Shown piece by piece: positions 25,872 through 34,035 of a DNA stretch of 64,000 nucleotides. The DNA is from Burkholderiaceae bacterium (GTDB taxonomy: Bacteria; Pseudomonadota; Gammaproteobacteria; Burkholderiales; Burkholderiaceae), in assembly GCA_018261955.1 (NCBI GenBank), contig JAGTRK010000003.1:248001-312000 (forward strand), read 5' to 3'. Both the position numbers and the translations under genes were made by a program. The notes below the pieces were generated by a model. That model did not search any database. It had not been told where the DNA came from and worked only from the letters and a program-made list of their open reading frames with translations. Every line of letters begins with the position of its first letter. Position 1 is the stretch's first letter.

Positions 25872-25899
25872 TAAGGGAGCGAATCGCTCCCTTATTTTT
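25872..25899 (+). terminator. Rho-independent terminator of kup
   Basis: TAAGGGAGC-gaatc-GCTCCCTTA forms a 9-bp stem followed by TTTTTC, 30 bases after the kup stop. A second, weaker GC hairpin (CCGCGGC...GCCG) lies near 25957-25973 without a U-run. Confidence 0.85.
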
Positions 25900-26072
25900 C
25901 ATCGCAACAAAATATTCATGTTATGCGTTGCGTTGTGTCATACAGAAACACCAATAACCGCGGCTAAAAGCCGCCGTGGCTATGGTGCATTTGGACGGCA
26001 TGGTTTACAATACGCGTTTGCAAACACGGCATGGTCGTGTATGAATATCTCGTTTACTAAAAAGAATACATT

Positions 26073-27383
26073 ATGAAACCAATCAAAGTCGGTATTGCAG
26101 GCATGGGCGTGGTCGCCAGTGGCGTGGTTAGCGTGTTGGAACGCAACCAAACTGAAATCGCGCGTCGTGCAGGGCGTGGCATTGAAGTCACCGTGGTCGC
26201 TGAACGTACCCCAAATAAAGCCGCGCATTTGGCAGAAAAAGGTGTGCAAATCGTCAACGACTTATCGGCTTTGGCGAGCCATCCCGATGTTGACATCGTG
26301 GTTGAACTTATGGGTGGATACGAGCCTGCACGCACGTTTGTATTGGAAGCCATCGCCAATGGCAAACACGTGGTGACGGCGAACAAAGCCTTGCTCGCGG
26401 TGCACGGCAATGAAATTTTCAAAGCTGCGCAAGACAAAGGTGTGACCGTGGCATTTGAAGCGGCGGTTGCAGGTGGCATTCCTGTGATTAAAGCTTTGCG
26501 CGAAGGCTTGTCTGCCAACCGCATCGAATGGATTGCAGGGATTATCAACGGTACGACCAATTTCATCCTCACACAAATGCGCGATAAAGGTTGGACATTT
26601 GCCGACGCGCTCAAAGTCGCGCAAGAGTTGGGTTACGCCGAAGCCGACCCGACCTTTGACGTAGAAGGTGTCGATGCAGCGCACAAAATCACCTTGATGA
26701 GTTCGCTCGCATTTGGCGTACCGATTAACTTTGAAGCTGCTTCAATTGAAGGCATCAGCCAACTGGCGGCGCAGGACATCGTTTATGCTGAAAAATTCGG
26801 CTATCGCATCAAACTGTTGGGCATCACCAAGCGCACCGATGCAGGCATCGAACTGCGCGTACACCCCACCTTAATTCCAGAAAACCAACTGATTGCCAAC
26901 GTCAACGGCGTGATGAATGCGGTGATGATTAAAGGCGATGCAGTTGGCGCAACTTTATACTACGGCGCGGGCGCGGGTTCATTGCCAACGGGCTCAGCGG
27001 TGGTGGCAGATTTGATTGATGTGACCCGTTTACACACTGCTGACCCTGAACACCGCGTGCCACACCTTGCATTCCAACCCGACGCGTTGGAAAACATCCC
27101 CATGCTGCCATTGTCCGCGGTGAAAACGCGTTATTACCTGCGCATGACTGTGCAAGACAAAACGGGTGTGTTGGCAGACGTGACCCGAATTTTGGCCGAC
27201 CGCAACATCTCGGTGGACGCGATGATGCAATCCGAAGCCGACGACACCGCTCACGAAGCGCAAATCGTCATCATGACCCACGAATGCATTGAGTCAGACA
27301 TTGATGCGGCGCGTGAAGCCATCAAAACATTGCCGAGCACATCGGGCGAGGTGGTCAAACTCAGGGTTGAGCAGTTGGGTTAA
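26073..27383 (+). CDS. hom: Homoserine dehydrogenase
   Basis: A 436-residue monofunctional enzyme reducing aspartate semialdehyde to homoserine for threonine and methionine synthesis. It has an N-terminal Rossmann motif (VGIAGMGVVASGVVSVL), the catalytic region GIINGTTNFILTQM and ELGYAEADPTFDVEG, and a C-terminal ACT domain from about residue 350 (YYLRMTVQDKTGVLADVTR) for feedback control. The substrate comes from Asd, encoded at 45.5 kb. It is followed directly by a terminator, with no thrC, although the two are often paired. Confidence 0.96.
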   Translation: MKPIKVGIAGMGVVASGVVSVLERNQTEIARRAGRGIEVTVVAERTPNKAAHLAEKGVQIVNDLSALASHPDVDIVVELMGGYEPARTFVLEAIANGKHVVTANKALLAVHGNEIFKAAQDKGVTVAFEAAVAGGIPVIKALREGLSANRIEWIAGIINGTTNFILTQMRDKGWTFADALKVAQELGYAEADPTFDVEGVDAAHKITLMSSLAFGVPINFEAASIEGISQLAAQDIVYAEKFGYRIKLLGITKRTDAGIELRVHPTLIPENQLIANVNGVMNAVMIKGDAVGATLYYGAGAGSLPTGSAVVADLIDVTRLHTADPEHRVPHLAFQPDALENIPMLPLSAVKTRYYLRMTVQDKTGVLADVTRILADRNISVDAMMQSEADDTAHEAQIVIMTHECIESDIDAAREAIKTLPSTSGEVVKLRVEQLG

Positions 27384-27401
27384 ACCCGCTGAGACACATA
27401 T

Positions 27402-27430
27402 AAAGCGGGCGACGTGCCCGCTTTTGTTTT
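27402..27430 (+). terminator. Rho-independent terminator of hom
   Basis: AAAGCGGGC-gacgt-GCCCGCTTT stem followed by TGTTTT, 18 bases after the hom stop. Confidence 0.88.
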
Positions 27431-27570
27431 AAAAATTTTACAGAATGCAATGACAATAGCAAAAATTGGATTGGGATTGGGGGCACTGGCCCACCCTACG
27501 ACTCGGAATGCGCGAAGAATGTTTTAGAAGCACTACTAAGAAATCCTCAGTAGTTCGATAATAGGAGTGA

Positions 27571-28578
27571 ATGATGTCTAACTCAATGAATATCAATAGC
27601 GATTTGATGATTTATCAGACAGACTCGGGTGCGCTGGAGGTGCGGTTTGATGGCAAGCACGATACGGTTTGGTTATCGCAGGCGCAGATGGCGGAGTTGT
27701 TCGAAAGTTCAACAGATAATATTAGTTTGCACTTAAAAAATATTTATTTAGAGCAAGAGTTGAGCGAGCAAGCAACTACCGAGGATTACTCGGTAGTTCG
27801 CCAAGAGGGAACGAGACAGGTTAAGCGCAACTTGAAGCACTATAATTTAGATGCCATTATATCAGTGGGCTATCGTGTCAGCTCCAAGCGTGCGGTGTTG
27901 TTTCGCCAATGGGCAACCCGAACCTTGCGCGAGCATTTGACCCAAGGCTTTACCGTGAATCAAGCGCGTTTGGCGCAAAATGTAAAAGCATTTGAGGCTG
28001 CGTTGGCGTTGGTGCAAAAGGCGGCGGCATCAAGTGAACTGTCGTCGGATATGGGGCGCGGTCTCGTTGATGTGTTGGCGCGGTATGCGCAGACGTTTTT
28101 GTTGTTGCAGCAGTATGATGATGGTTTGCTCGATGAGCCTGCTGCGCAGAGCGGTGGGGTTTTGGCTTCACTTGATGATGTGCGGGCTTCGCTGTCGCGG
28201 CTCAAGGCTGATTTAATCCGTCGTGGCGAGGCGACTGAGTTGTTTGCCTTGGAGCGCGGTGATGGTTTGGCGGCGTTGTTGGGTAATCTTGAGCAGTCGG
28301 TGTTTGGTTCGGCGGCGTACCCGAGCGTTGAGTCCAAGGCGGCGCATTTATTGTATTTTGTGGTGAAAAATCATCCATTTACCGATGGCAATAAGCGCAG
28401 CGGGGCTTTTTTATTCGTTGATTTTCTCAATCAAAACAGGCGATTGTTGAGCGCGGATGGCGTACCGATTATCAATGATGTGGGTTTGGCAGCCTTGACA
28501 TTGCTCATCGCCGAGTCAGCGGCGGAGCAAAAAGAGGTGATGATTAAGTTGGTGATGAATATGTTGGCGGCGGGTTAG
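27571..28578 (+). CDS. RhuM-Fic/Doc fusion protein
   Basis: A 335-residue protein of two parts. Residues about 8-125 match the RhuM (virulence) domain, with WLSQAQMAELFESSTDNIS, VRQEGTRQVKRNLKHYNLD and ISVGYRVSSKRAVLFRQWA. Residues about 175-335 form a Fic/Doc domain with the catalytic loop HPFTDGNKRSG (268-278). The GNKR form, with Lys where AMP-transferases have Gly, is that of Doc, a kinase of EF-Tu, so nucleotide or phosphate transfer is possible. No cognate antitoxin gene is adjacent; self-inhibition or a target elsewhere must be assumed. ATGs at 27571 and 27574 both follow AGGAG. Confidence 0.88.
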   Translation: MMSNSMNINSDLMIYQTDSGALEVRFDGKHDTVWLSQAQMAELFESSTDNISLHLKNIYLEQELSEQATTEDYSVVRQEGTRQVKRNLKHYNLDAIISVGYRVSSKRAVLFRQWATRTLREHLTQGFTVNQARLAQNVKAFEAALALVQKAAASSELSSDMGRGLVDVLARYAQTFLLLQQYDDGLLDEPAAQSGGVLASLDDVRASLSRLKADLIRRGEATELFALERGDGLAALLGNLEQSVFGSAAYPSVESKAAHLLYFVVKNHPFTDGNKRSGAFLFVDFLNQNRRLLSADGVPIINDVGLAALTLLIAESAAEQKEVMIKLVMNMLAAG

Positions 28579-28581
28579 GCG

Positions 28582-29073
28582 ATGTTAACAATTACATTAA
28601 TTTCCGTCAGCCACAAGCAGCCCAAATGGGTGGTAGATGCGTTTGAGGAGTATGCCAAACGTCTGCCTGCGCGTGAGTTGGCTTTGCAATGTAAGGAGTT
28701 GAAACCTGAGCCGCGTGCATCGGACAGCGACAGTGCAATCGCGCAGGCGATGCGTGCCGAAGCGGTTAAAATTCAAGCCGCCATCCAAACGATGCCCAAA
28801 GGCGCGCTGATTTTGGCTTTGGATGAGCGCGGCGAAGCGGTCACGAGTGTGCAGTTGGCGCAAAAATTGCAGTTTTGGCAAAACGAATACAATCATGTTG
28901 TGTTGGTCGTGGGTGGTGCAGATGGTTTGGATGCAGCGTTTAAAGCGCAGTGTCACGGTTTGTTGCGTTTGTCGAATTTGACCTTGCCGCACGGCATGGT
29001 ACGAGTGTTGTTCGCGGAGCAGTTGTACCGCGCTTATACGATTAATATCAACCACCCATATCACCGAGTGTAA
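28582..29073 (+). CDS. rlmH: 23S rRNA pseudouridine-1915 N3-methyltransferase RlmH
   Basis: A 163-residue SPOUT-class methyltransferase that uses SAM to methylate pseudouridine 1915 in helix 69 of 23S rRNA within the 70S ribosome. Hallmarks: ALDERGEAVTS, VVGGADGLDAAFK and the C-terminal RVLFAEQLYRAYTI...HPYHR. The family length is about 155. It begins 3 bases after the RhuM-Fic stop, so it is probably transcribed with that gene. Confidence 0.95.
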   Translation: MLTITLISVSHKQPKWVVDAFEEYAKRLPARELALQCKELKPEPRASDSDSAIAQAMRAEAVKIQAAIQTMPKGALILALDERGEAVTSVQLAQKLQFWQNEYNHVVLVVGGADGLDAAFKAQCHGLLRLSNLTLPHGMVRVLFAEQLYRAYTININHPYHRV

Positions 29074-29109
29074 TGCTTGGTATGGCAGTGATTAGAATTT
29101 CCTAAGTTT

Positions 29110-29736
29110 ATGAATCCATTGCATTTTCCAAAAATTTATTTGGCATCACAAAGCCCTCGGCGTGCTGAATTGCTCAAGCAAATTGGTGTGCCGTTTGAGG
29201 TGGTGTTGCCGCACGATGCGGCGGCTGCCGAGCGTTTAGAAATTCCTTTACCAGACGAAAATCCTGTGGATTATGTTCAACGGGTATGTTTGGCAAAGGC
29301 GCAAATGATGCAAGCGCAAATTGCTAATAATCCTAAATTCGCTGATCGTGTGCATCCGATTTTGTGTGCCGATACCACGGTGGTGTTTGACAACCGTATT
29401 TTAGGTAAACCCGAAGATGCAGAGCACGCGGCGCAAATGCTGCGCATGCTCTCGGGCAATACCCATGAGGTCTATACCGCTGTGGCATTGGCAAGTACGC
29501 GAGGGATTGAGCAAGCATTGGCGCGCAGCATGGTGCGCTTTCATCCCTTGAGCGAATCCGATATTCAGGCGTATATTGCCAGCGGCGAGCCTTTTGGTAA
29601 AGCGGGCGCGTATGCGATTCAGGGTTATGGTGCCTGCTGGGTGGCGCATCTGTCGGGCAGTTTTTCTGCGGTTAAGGGTTTGCCTATTTTTGAGGTGGCG
29701 CAAATGTTGCGTCACTTGGCGCAACCCAATACATAA
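29110..29736 (+). CDS. Maf-family nucleotide pyrophosphatase
   Basis: A 208-residue cytoplasmic enzyme with the Maf motifs IYLASQSPRRAELLKQIG (residues about 9-26), LCADTTVVFD and GEPFGKAGAYAIQGYGA. Maf proteins hydrolyse non-canonical or modified nucleoside triphosphates, sanitising the pool. Placed between rlmH and rng, the usual betaproteobacterial order, where the gene is thought to be the dTTP/UTP (YhdE) type; the specificity is not proven by the sequence. Confidence 0.92.
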   Translation: MNPLHFPKIYLASQSPRRAELLKQIGVPFEVVLPHDAAAAERLEIPLPDENPVDYVQRVCLAKAQMMQAQIANNPKFADRVHPILCADTTVVFDNRILGKPEDAEHAAQMLRMLSGNTHEVYTAVALASTRGIEQALARSMVRFHPLSESDIQAYIASGEPFGKAGAYAIQGYGACWVAHLSGSFSAVKGLPIFEVAQMLRHLAQPNT

Positions 29737-29777
29737 CGGCTATAATGGGCTCCTTTACACACTGAGCAGTCTATTTT

Positions 29778-31256
29778 ATGAATCAAGACATCTTAATCAA
29801 CACCACCGCTGCAGAAACCCGCGTAGCGGTATTGGAAAATCGCCGCATCGAGGAGATTTATATTGAGCGTCAATCCAATTTGGGCTTGGTCGGTAATATT
29901 TATTTAGGTAAGGTTGTGCGCGTCTTGCCTGGGATGCAATCGGCATTCATTGAAATTGGTTTGGAGCGTACGGCTTTTTTGCACGTGGCGGACATGGCAA
30001 TTGCCACCCATAGTCTGACCGCAACTCAAGCCGCGACACAAAATGCTTTGCCTCCGATAGAGACTCAATTATTTGAAGGACAAACAGTTTTGGTGCAGGT
30101 CATCAAAGATCCCATCGGTACCAAGGGTGCGCGTTTATCGACCAAAATCAGTATTGCAGGGCGATTGTTGGTGTATTTGCCCAAAGAGAGTGGTATTGGT
30201 GTGACGCAACGTGCTGAATCGGAGGAGGAGCGCGAATTACTCAGAAAGCGTTTAACGCAGTTACTGGGGGAGCATCCCGACGGTGGTTATATTATTCGTA
30301 CGGCTGGTTTGAACGCGCCGATTGAAGAGTGGCAAAACGACATTGATTACCTCAAGCGTACATGGGAGGAAATCGGTTCGCAACGTTTGAAAAAAACCGC
30401 ACCAACCTTGATTCACCGTGACTTGACCTTGGCGCAGCGGGTTTTGCGTGATATGGTCACTCAAGAGATATGTTCGGTCTATTGCGATGATGCCGATACC
30501 TTGGCTCAATTGCAGGAATTTGCCGATGTCTATATGCCTTCAACCGCTCAATATCTCAAACTCGCACCCGTTGAGCGTCCTTTATTTGATACTTATGATG
30601 TGGAAGCAGAAATTGATTTGGCTTTGCAACACCGTGTGGATTTGAAGTCGGGCGGTTATCTGATTATCGAGACCACTGAAGCGATGACCACGATTGATGT
30701 CAACACAGGCAGTTATGTGTCGGGGCGCAACTTCGCCGACACCATTTTGAAAACCAATTTAGAAGCCGCGTTTGAAATCGTGCATCAACTGCGCCTGCGC
30801 AATTTGGGTGGCATGATTATTTTAGACTTTATTGACATGCAGGATGCGGCACACAACGAACACGTATTGAATGTACTGCAAAAAGAGTTTGCCCGTGATC
30901 GAACGCGCATTGCGGTGCATCCGTTTTCACCTTTGGGTTTGGTCGAGGTGACGCGCAAGCGCACACGCGAATCGTTGGCACAACTGCTCTGCGAACCATG
31001 CCCGATGTGTGAAGGGCGGGGTATGGTGAAAACCACCCGCACGGTTTGCTATGATATTCTGCGTGAGATTCGCCGTGAGGCGTGTCAATTCAACGCCACT
31101 GCCTTTCGCGTGGTGGCCAATCCCGATGTGATTGATATGCTACTCGATGACGTTGCACCACATTTGGCGGCATTGTCCAATCAAATTGGCAAGCCGATTT
31201 CTTTGCAAGCGCAGAGTATGTTTTTTCAGGAACAATACGATATTATTTTGATGTAA
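29778..31256 (+). CDS. rng: Ribonuclease G
   Basis: A 492-residue endoribonuclease of the RNase E/G family that matures 16S rRNA 5' ends and degrades mRNAs. An S1-like RNA-binding domain spans about 38-125 (YLGKVVRVLPGMQSAFIEIG), the catalytic domain includes TIDVNTGSYV and GGMIILDFIDMQ with metal-binding Asp residues, and CEPCPMCEGRG carries the zinc-link cysteines. It lacks the long RNase E C-terminal scaffold, which fixes it as RNase G. The stop lies within the terminator stem. Confidence 0.96.
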   Translation: MNQDILINTTAAETRVAVLENRRIEEIYIERQSNLGLVGNIYLGKVVRVLPGMQSAFIEIGLERTAFLHVADMAIATHSLTATQAATQNALPPIETQLFEGQTVLVQVIKDPIGTKGARLSTKISIAGRLLVYLPKESGIGVTQRAESEEERELLRKRLTQLLGEHPDGGYIIRTAGLNAPIEEWQNDIDYLKRTWEEIGSQRLKKTAPTLIHRDLTLAQRVLRDMVTQEICSVYCDDADTLAQLQEFADVYMPSTAQYLKLAPVERPLFDTYDVEAEIDLALQHRVDLKSGGYLIIETTEAMTTIDVNTGSYVSGRNFADTILKTNLEAAFEIVHQLRLRNLGGMIILDFIDMQDAAHNEHVLNVLQKEFARDRTRIAVHPFSPLGLVEVTRKRTRESLAQLLCEPCPMCEGRGMVKTTRTVCYDILREIRREACQFNATAFRVVANPDVIDMLLDDVAPHLAALSNQIGKPISLQAQSMFFQEQYDIILM

Positions 31257-31281
31257 AAAAGGCGAAACATTCGCCTTTTTT
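31255..31281. terminator. Terminator between rng and the nitroreductase gene
   Basis: AAAAAAGGCGA-aacat-TCGCCTTTTTT is a perfect 11-bp stem with an A-run and a U-run, so it can work in both directions between these convergent genes. Confidence 0.9.
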
Positions 31282-31297
31282 ATACCGTGAAATGGTA

Positions 31298-31954
31298 TTA
31301 AATGTCCGAGAAAATCACATCCTGCGGTAAACGCGATTTGGGCAAAGTTTGGTTGATGTCCGACTCAGCATGGTAGCCCAAGGCAACAATCACCGAAGCA
31401 TTTAACCCCTTCAAACGCAAACCCAATTCCTCATTGAGCACACTGGAATTAAACCCTTCAATCGGGCAAGCATCAATCCCCATGAAACTCGCGCCAAGCA
31501 ACAGTGCGCCCAAAGCGATGTACACTTGTTTTTCCATCCAGTGTTGCGCGTCTTTGAGCTCGTAGCGGTGCATATTGGCATAAAAACTGCGTCCTGTATG
31601 CTGACCTTTTTTAAACTCATCATTGGCAAAACGCCCGTCTCGGTCTTCTTGCTCAAGCAGTTGTAACAAATATGCCTCGTCTATGATACTTTTGGTGCAC
31701 AGCACGATGACGTGTGATGCGTCGAGAATTTTGCTGCTGTTGAACTGATGCCCCGCATCGGTGGCTTTGGCAATGCGCGCTTTACCTTCAGAACTGTTGG
31801 TGATGACGAAATGCCACGGTTGCGAATTGGTCGAGGAGGGGGTGTATTGCAACAGGGTTTTTATCTCGGTAATTTGTGCTTCACTGAGTTTGCGCGTGGC
31901 ATCAAATACCTTGGTGGTTTTGCGTTTTGTGGCGAGTTCGCTCAGACGGGTCAT
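31298..31954 (-). CDS. nfsB: Oxygen-insensitive NAD(P)H nitroreductase (NfsB-like)
   Basis: A 218-residue FMN-dependent reductase with the NfsB pattern: KVFDATRKLSEAQITEIKTL, LLQYTPSSTNSQPWHFVI for FMN binding and MGIDACPIEGFN. It reduces quinones and nitro compounds by two-electron transfer in the cytoplasm. Length and motifs are those of the E. coli enzyme (217). Single gene, convergent with rng. Confidence 0.93.
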   Translation of the reverse strand: MTRLSELATKRKTTKVFDATRKLSEAQITEIKTLLQYTPSSTNSQPWHFVITNSSEGKARIAKATDAGHQFNSSKILDASHVIVLCTKSIIDEAYLLQLLEQEDRDGRFANDEFKKGQHTGRSFYANMHRYELKDAQHWMEKQVYIALGALLLGASFMGIDACPIEGFNSSVLNEELGLRLKGLNASVIVALGYHAESDINQTLPKSRLPQDVIFSDI

Positions 31955-32015
31955 GTTGGCTCCTGTTTTTAGGGAAAAATTTTGTACACAAATTCTACAC
32001 GAATTTAAAAAACAA

Positions 32016-32414
32016 TCAATGTGTTTTGCTCATCCAAGCAAAAGTCAATGCGACCATTAAAATCCCCAAACCCACACTGGCACTGACATACGCGGTTGCG
32101 TACAGCCATTCGCCTTTGCGCATCAGATACCAAGTATCCAAGCCAAAACTGGAAAAAGTCGTAAAACCGCCCAGAACACCCGTGATGAGCAATAAGCGCA
32201 GTTCGGCGTTAAATGATGACAATCGTTCAATCAACACCGCGAAGATACCAATCAAGGCGCAACCCAAAACATTCACCAACAGCGTGCCCCAAGGAAAGCC
32301 CACCGCGTTGTGCGAACTGACCCAGCGCATGGTCAAAGCGGACAATACATAGCGTCCCACCGAGCCAAGTGCGCCACCGATGGCGACCAAACTGAGTGTG
32401 ATGAATGGATTCAT
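32016..32414 (-). CDS. crcB: Fluoride ion channel CrcB (Fluc)
   Basis: A 132-residue protein with four membrane helices. The Fluc motifs are clear: GGALGSVGRY near the N terminus, GTLLVNVLGC with the channel Asn, and TGVLGGFTTFSSF with the Phe-box and TTFS track. It works as an antiparallel dimer that lets fluoride leave the cytoplasm. An upstream in-frame start at 32540 would overlap nth and is rejected; ATG at 32414 follows AGAGG. No fluoride riboswitch was recognised in the short upstream gap. Confidence 0.95.
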   Translation of the reverse strand: MNPFITLSLVAIGGALGSVGRYVLSALTMRWVSSHNAVGFPWGTLLVNVLGCALIGIFAVLIERLSSFNAELRLLLITGVLGGFTTFSSFGLDTWYLMRKGEWLYATAYVSASVGLGILMVALTFAWMSKTH

Positions 32415-32424
32415 GGTGTATCCT

Positions 32425-33084
32425 CTATTTTTGGGATTCAGACAGATATTCAGGCAGAATTTTACCCTTAAACGCGCACAAATCCTCAACCATGCACGCC
32501 CCGCATTTTGGCTTGCGTGCGGTGCATACATAACGACCATGCAAAATCAGCCAATGGTGCGCATCGACGAGGAATTCTTTGGGAATGTTTTTGAGCAATT
32601 TTTGCTCGACTTCGAGCACGTTTTTGCCTTTTGCCAAACCTGTGCGGTTGCTCAAGCGGAAAATATGCGTATCGACCGCCATGGTTGGCTCACCAAAGAT
32701 GGTATTGAGGATGACGTTGGCAGTTTTGCGCCCAACGCCTGGAAGTGCTTCTAAAGCCTTGCGGTCATGGGGCACTTGGCTGTTGTGCTGTTCAATCAGC
32801 ATTTGACACAAACCCATGATGTGGCGGGCTTTGCTGCGAAATAAACCAATGGTGTTGATGTAATCCATCAACCCCTCTTCGCCCAAAGCGAGTATGGCTT
32901 CAGGGGTATTGGCAACAGGGTAGAGCCGCGCGGTGGCTTTGTTCACCCCGACATCGGTTGCTTGCGCCGATAAAACCACCGAAATCAATAATTCAAAAGG
33001 GGTGCTGTACACCAACTCTGTGTTTGGATGTGGATTCGCCGCTTGAAGGCGGCGAAAAAATTCGTATCTATCAGCGGGGCGCAT
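32425..33084 (-). CDS. nth: Endonuclease III
   Basis: A 219-residue bifunctional DNA glycosylase/AP lyase for oxidised pyrimidines. Features: helix-hairpin-helix ALPGVGRKTANVILN with the catalytic Lys, the catalytic Asp in VDTHIFRLSNRTGL, and the iron-sulphur cysteines in VCTARKPKCGACMVEDLC near the C terminus. It is 9 bases downstream of the DsbA-fold gene on the same strand, with crcB following 10 bases later, so the three are probably one transcript. Confidence 0.96.
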   Translation of the reverse strand: MRPADRYEFFRRLQAANPHPNTELVYSTPFELLISVVLSAQATDVGVNKATARLYPVANTPEAILALGEEGLMDYINTIGLFRSKARHIMGLCQMLIEQHNSQVPHDRKALEALPGVGRKTANVILNTIFGEPTMAVDTHIFRLSNRTGLAKGKNVLEVEQKLLKNIPKEFLVDAHHWLILHGRYVCTARKPKCGACMVEDLCAFKGKILPEYLSESQK

Positions 33085-33093
33085 GATGAACCA

Positions 33094-33705
33094 TTATGCG
33101 GCTTCGGTTTTGCGTTTGAGTGCGGCTTCGAGTTGATCCATGCGATCAAAGCCCCAGAATGGTTCGCCGTCGAGCAAGAAAAAAGGCGAGCCAAACACGC
33201 CTTTGGCAGTCGCCAAATCAATTTCTGCACGCAATTGTTCGCGTGTATTGGCACTGCTGATGCCCGTGCTGACCTCTTCGGCATCCATGCCTAAAGATTG
33301 GGCAATCGCCACCAAAGTCTGCGTGTCGCCTATGTTTTTTCCCTCAACATAATAGGCTTTGAAAATCGCTTGCGCCAATTCAATGCTGCGATTTTCACCA
33401 AACTTGTTCTCTGCCCACATCACCGCACGCGATGCGTAGCGCGCATCCAGCACTTGTACGCTCGGTTCTGTGTATGCAATGCCGTTAAACTGCGCGGTGC
33501 GCGTTTGATCGCGCTTTTGATATTCTAATTTGACGGGGATTTGTGATAAACCTGTGCCGCTATTGGTCGGTTTGAACTGCTCGCCCACAAACGGATGCCA
33601 ATCCACATGATGACCGTATTGGCTCGCCAATTCATTGATGCGCGTGCTGGCAAAGTAACCATAAGGCGAGGTGAAGTCAAAGTAAAAATCAATGCGTTTG
33701 TTCAT
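33094..33705 (-). CDS. DsbA-fold 2-hydroxychromene-2-carboxylate isomerase-like protein
   Basis: A 203-residue thioredoxin-like protein of the HCCA isomerase/DsbA-like family: IDFYFDFTSPYGYFAST at the start and GVFGSPFFLLDGEPFWGFDR near the end. The catalytic CxxC of true DsbA is replaced by SPYG, with Ser13 in the place that binds glutathione in kappa-class transferases, so a glutathione-dependent isomerase or transferase is likely. No signal peptide. A longer reading frame to 33873 runs into the next gene and is rejected. Confidence 0.88.
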   Translation of the reverse strand: MNKRIDFYFDFTSPYGYFASTRINELASQYGHHVDWHPFVGEQFKPTNSGTGLSQIPVKLEYQKRDQTRTAQFNGIAYTEPSVQVLDARYASRAVMWAENKFGENRSIELAQAIFKAYYVEGKNIGDTQTLVAIAQSLGMDAEEVSTGISSANTREQLRAEIDLATAKGVFGSPFFLLDGEPFWGFDRMDQLEAALKRKTEAA

Positions 33706-33721
33706 AAAATCCTTAATTAAA

Positions 33722-33928
33722 TCAGTGTGCTGCAATTTTTTCGCCTGCTTTGAGGCGGTATTCTGTACCGCAATACGGGCACGTACCCACGCCATGATCC
33801 AATGTGAGGTACACCAACGGGTGGCTGTTCCACGCTTGCATATTTGGGTTGGGGCAACGCACAGGCAAATCATGTGCGGTCAATTCCACTACTTTTGGGT
33901 GCGAGAGGTCGGGATTGGTTGAGTTCAT
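33722..33928 (-). CDS. Zinc-finger (CHCC type) small protein
   Basis: A 68-residue protein with VRCPNPNMQAWNSHPLVYL followed by TCPYCGTEYRL: Cys, His, Cys-x2-Cys in the zf-CHCC order. This family includes the bacterial relatives of the mitochondrial complex I subunit NDUFS6, but standalone bacterial members have no settled role. The ATG at 33928 is preferred; an upstream in-frame start at 33961 gives a non-conserved extension. Confidence 0.88.
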   Translation of the reverse strand: MNSTNPDLSHPKVVELTAHDLPVRCPNPNMQAWNSHPLVYLTLDHGVGTCPYCGTEYRLKAGEKIAAH

Positions 33929-34035
33929 AGCAATTCCTAAAAAATGGGTAACGATGCGCATTATATAACAAAGCGCAGGCGTTTTAATTTTAAGCGCGCA
34001 AATTGGTTATAATTGACCATCAAATAGGAGCCATC

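Noticed and set aside
27471-27508. GGGGCACTGGCCCACCCTACG-like stretch upstream of the RhuM-Fic gene
   Set aside because: It resembles dispersed repeats seen in other bacteria, but no second copy or clear boundary was found in this window.
33706-33873. A 56-residue N-terminal extension of the DsbA-fold protein
   Set aside because: It overlaps the coding region of the zinc-finger gene and is not conserved in character; the ATG at 33705 gives the family N terminus.
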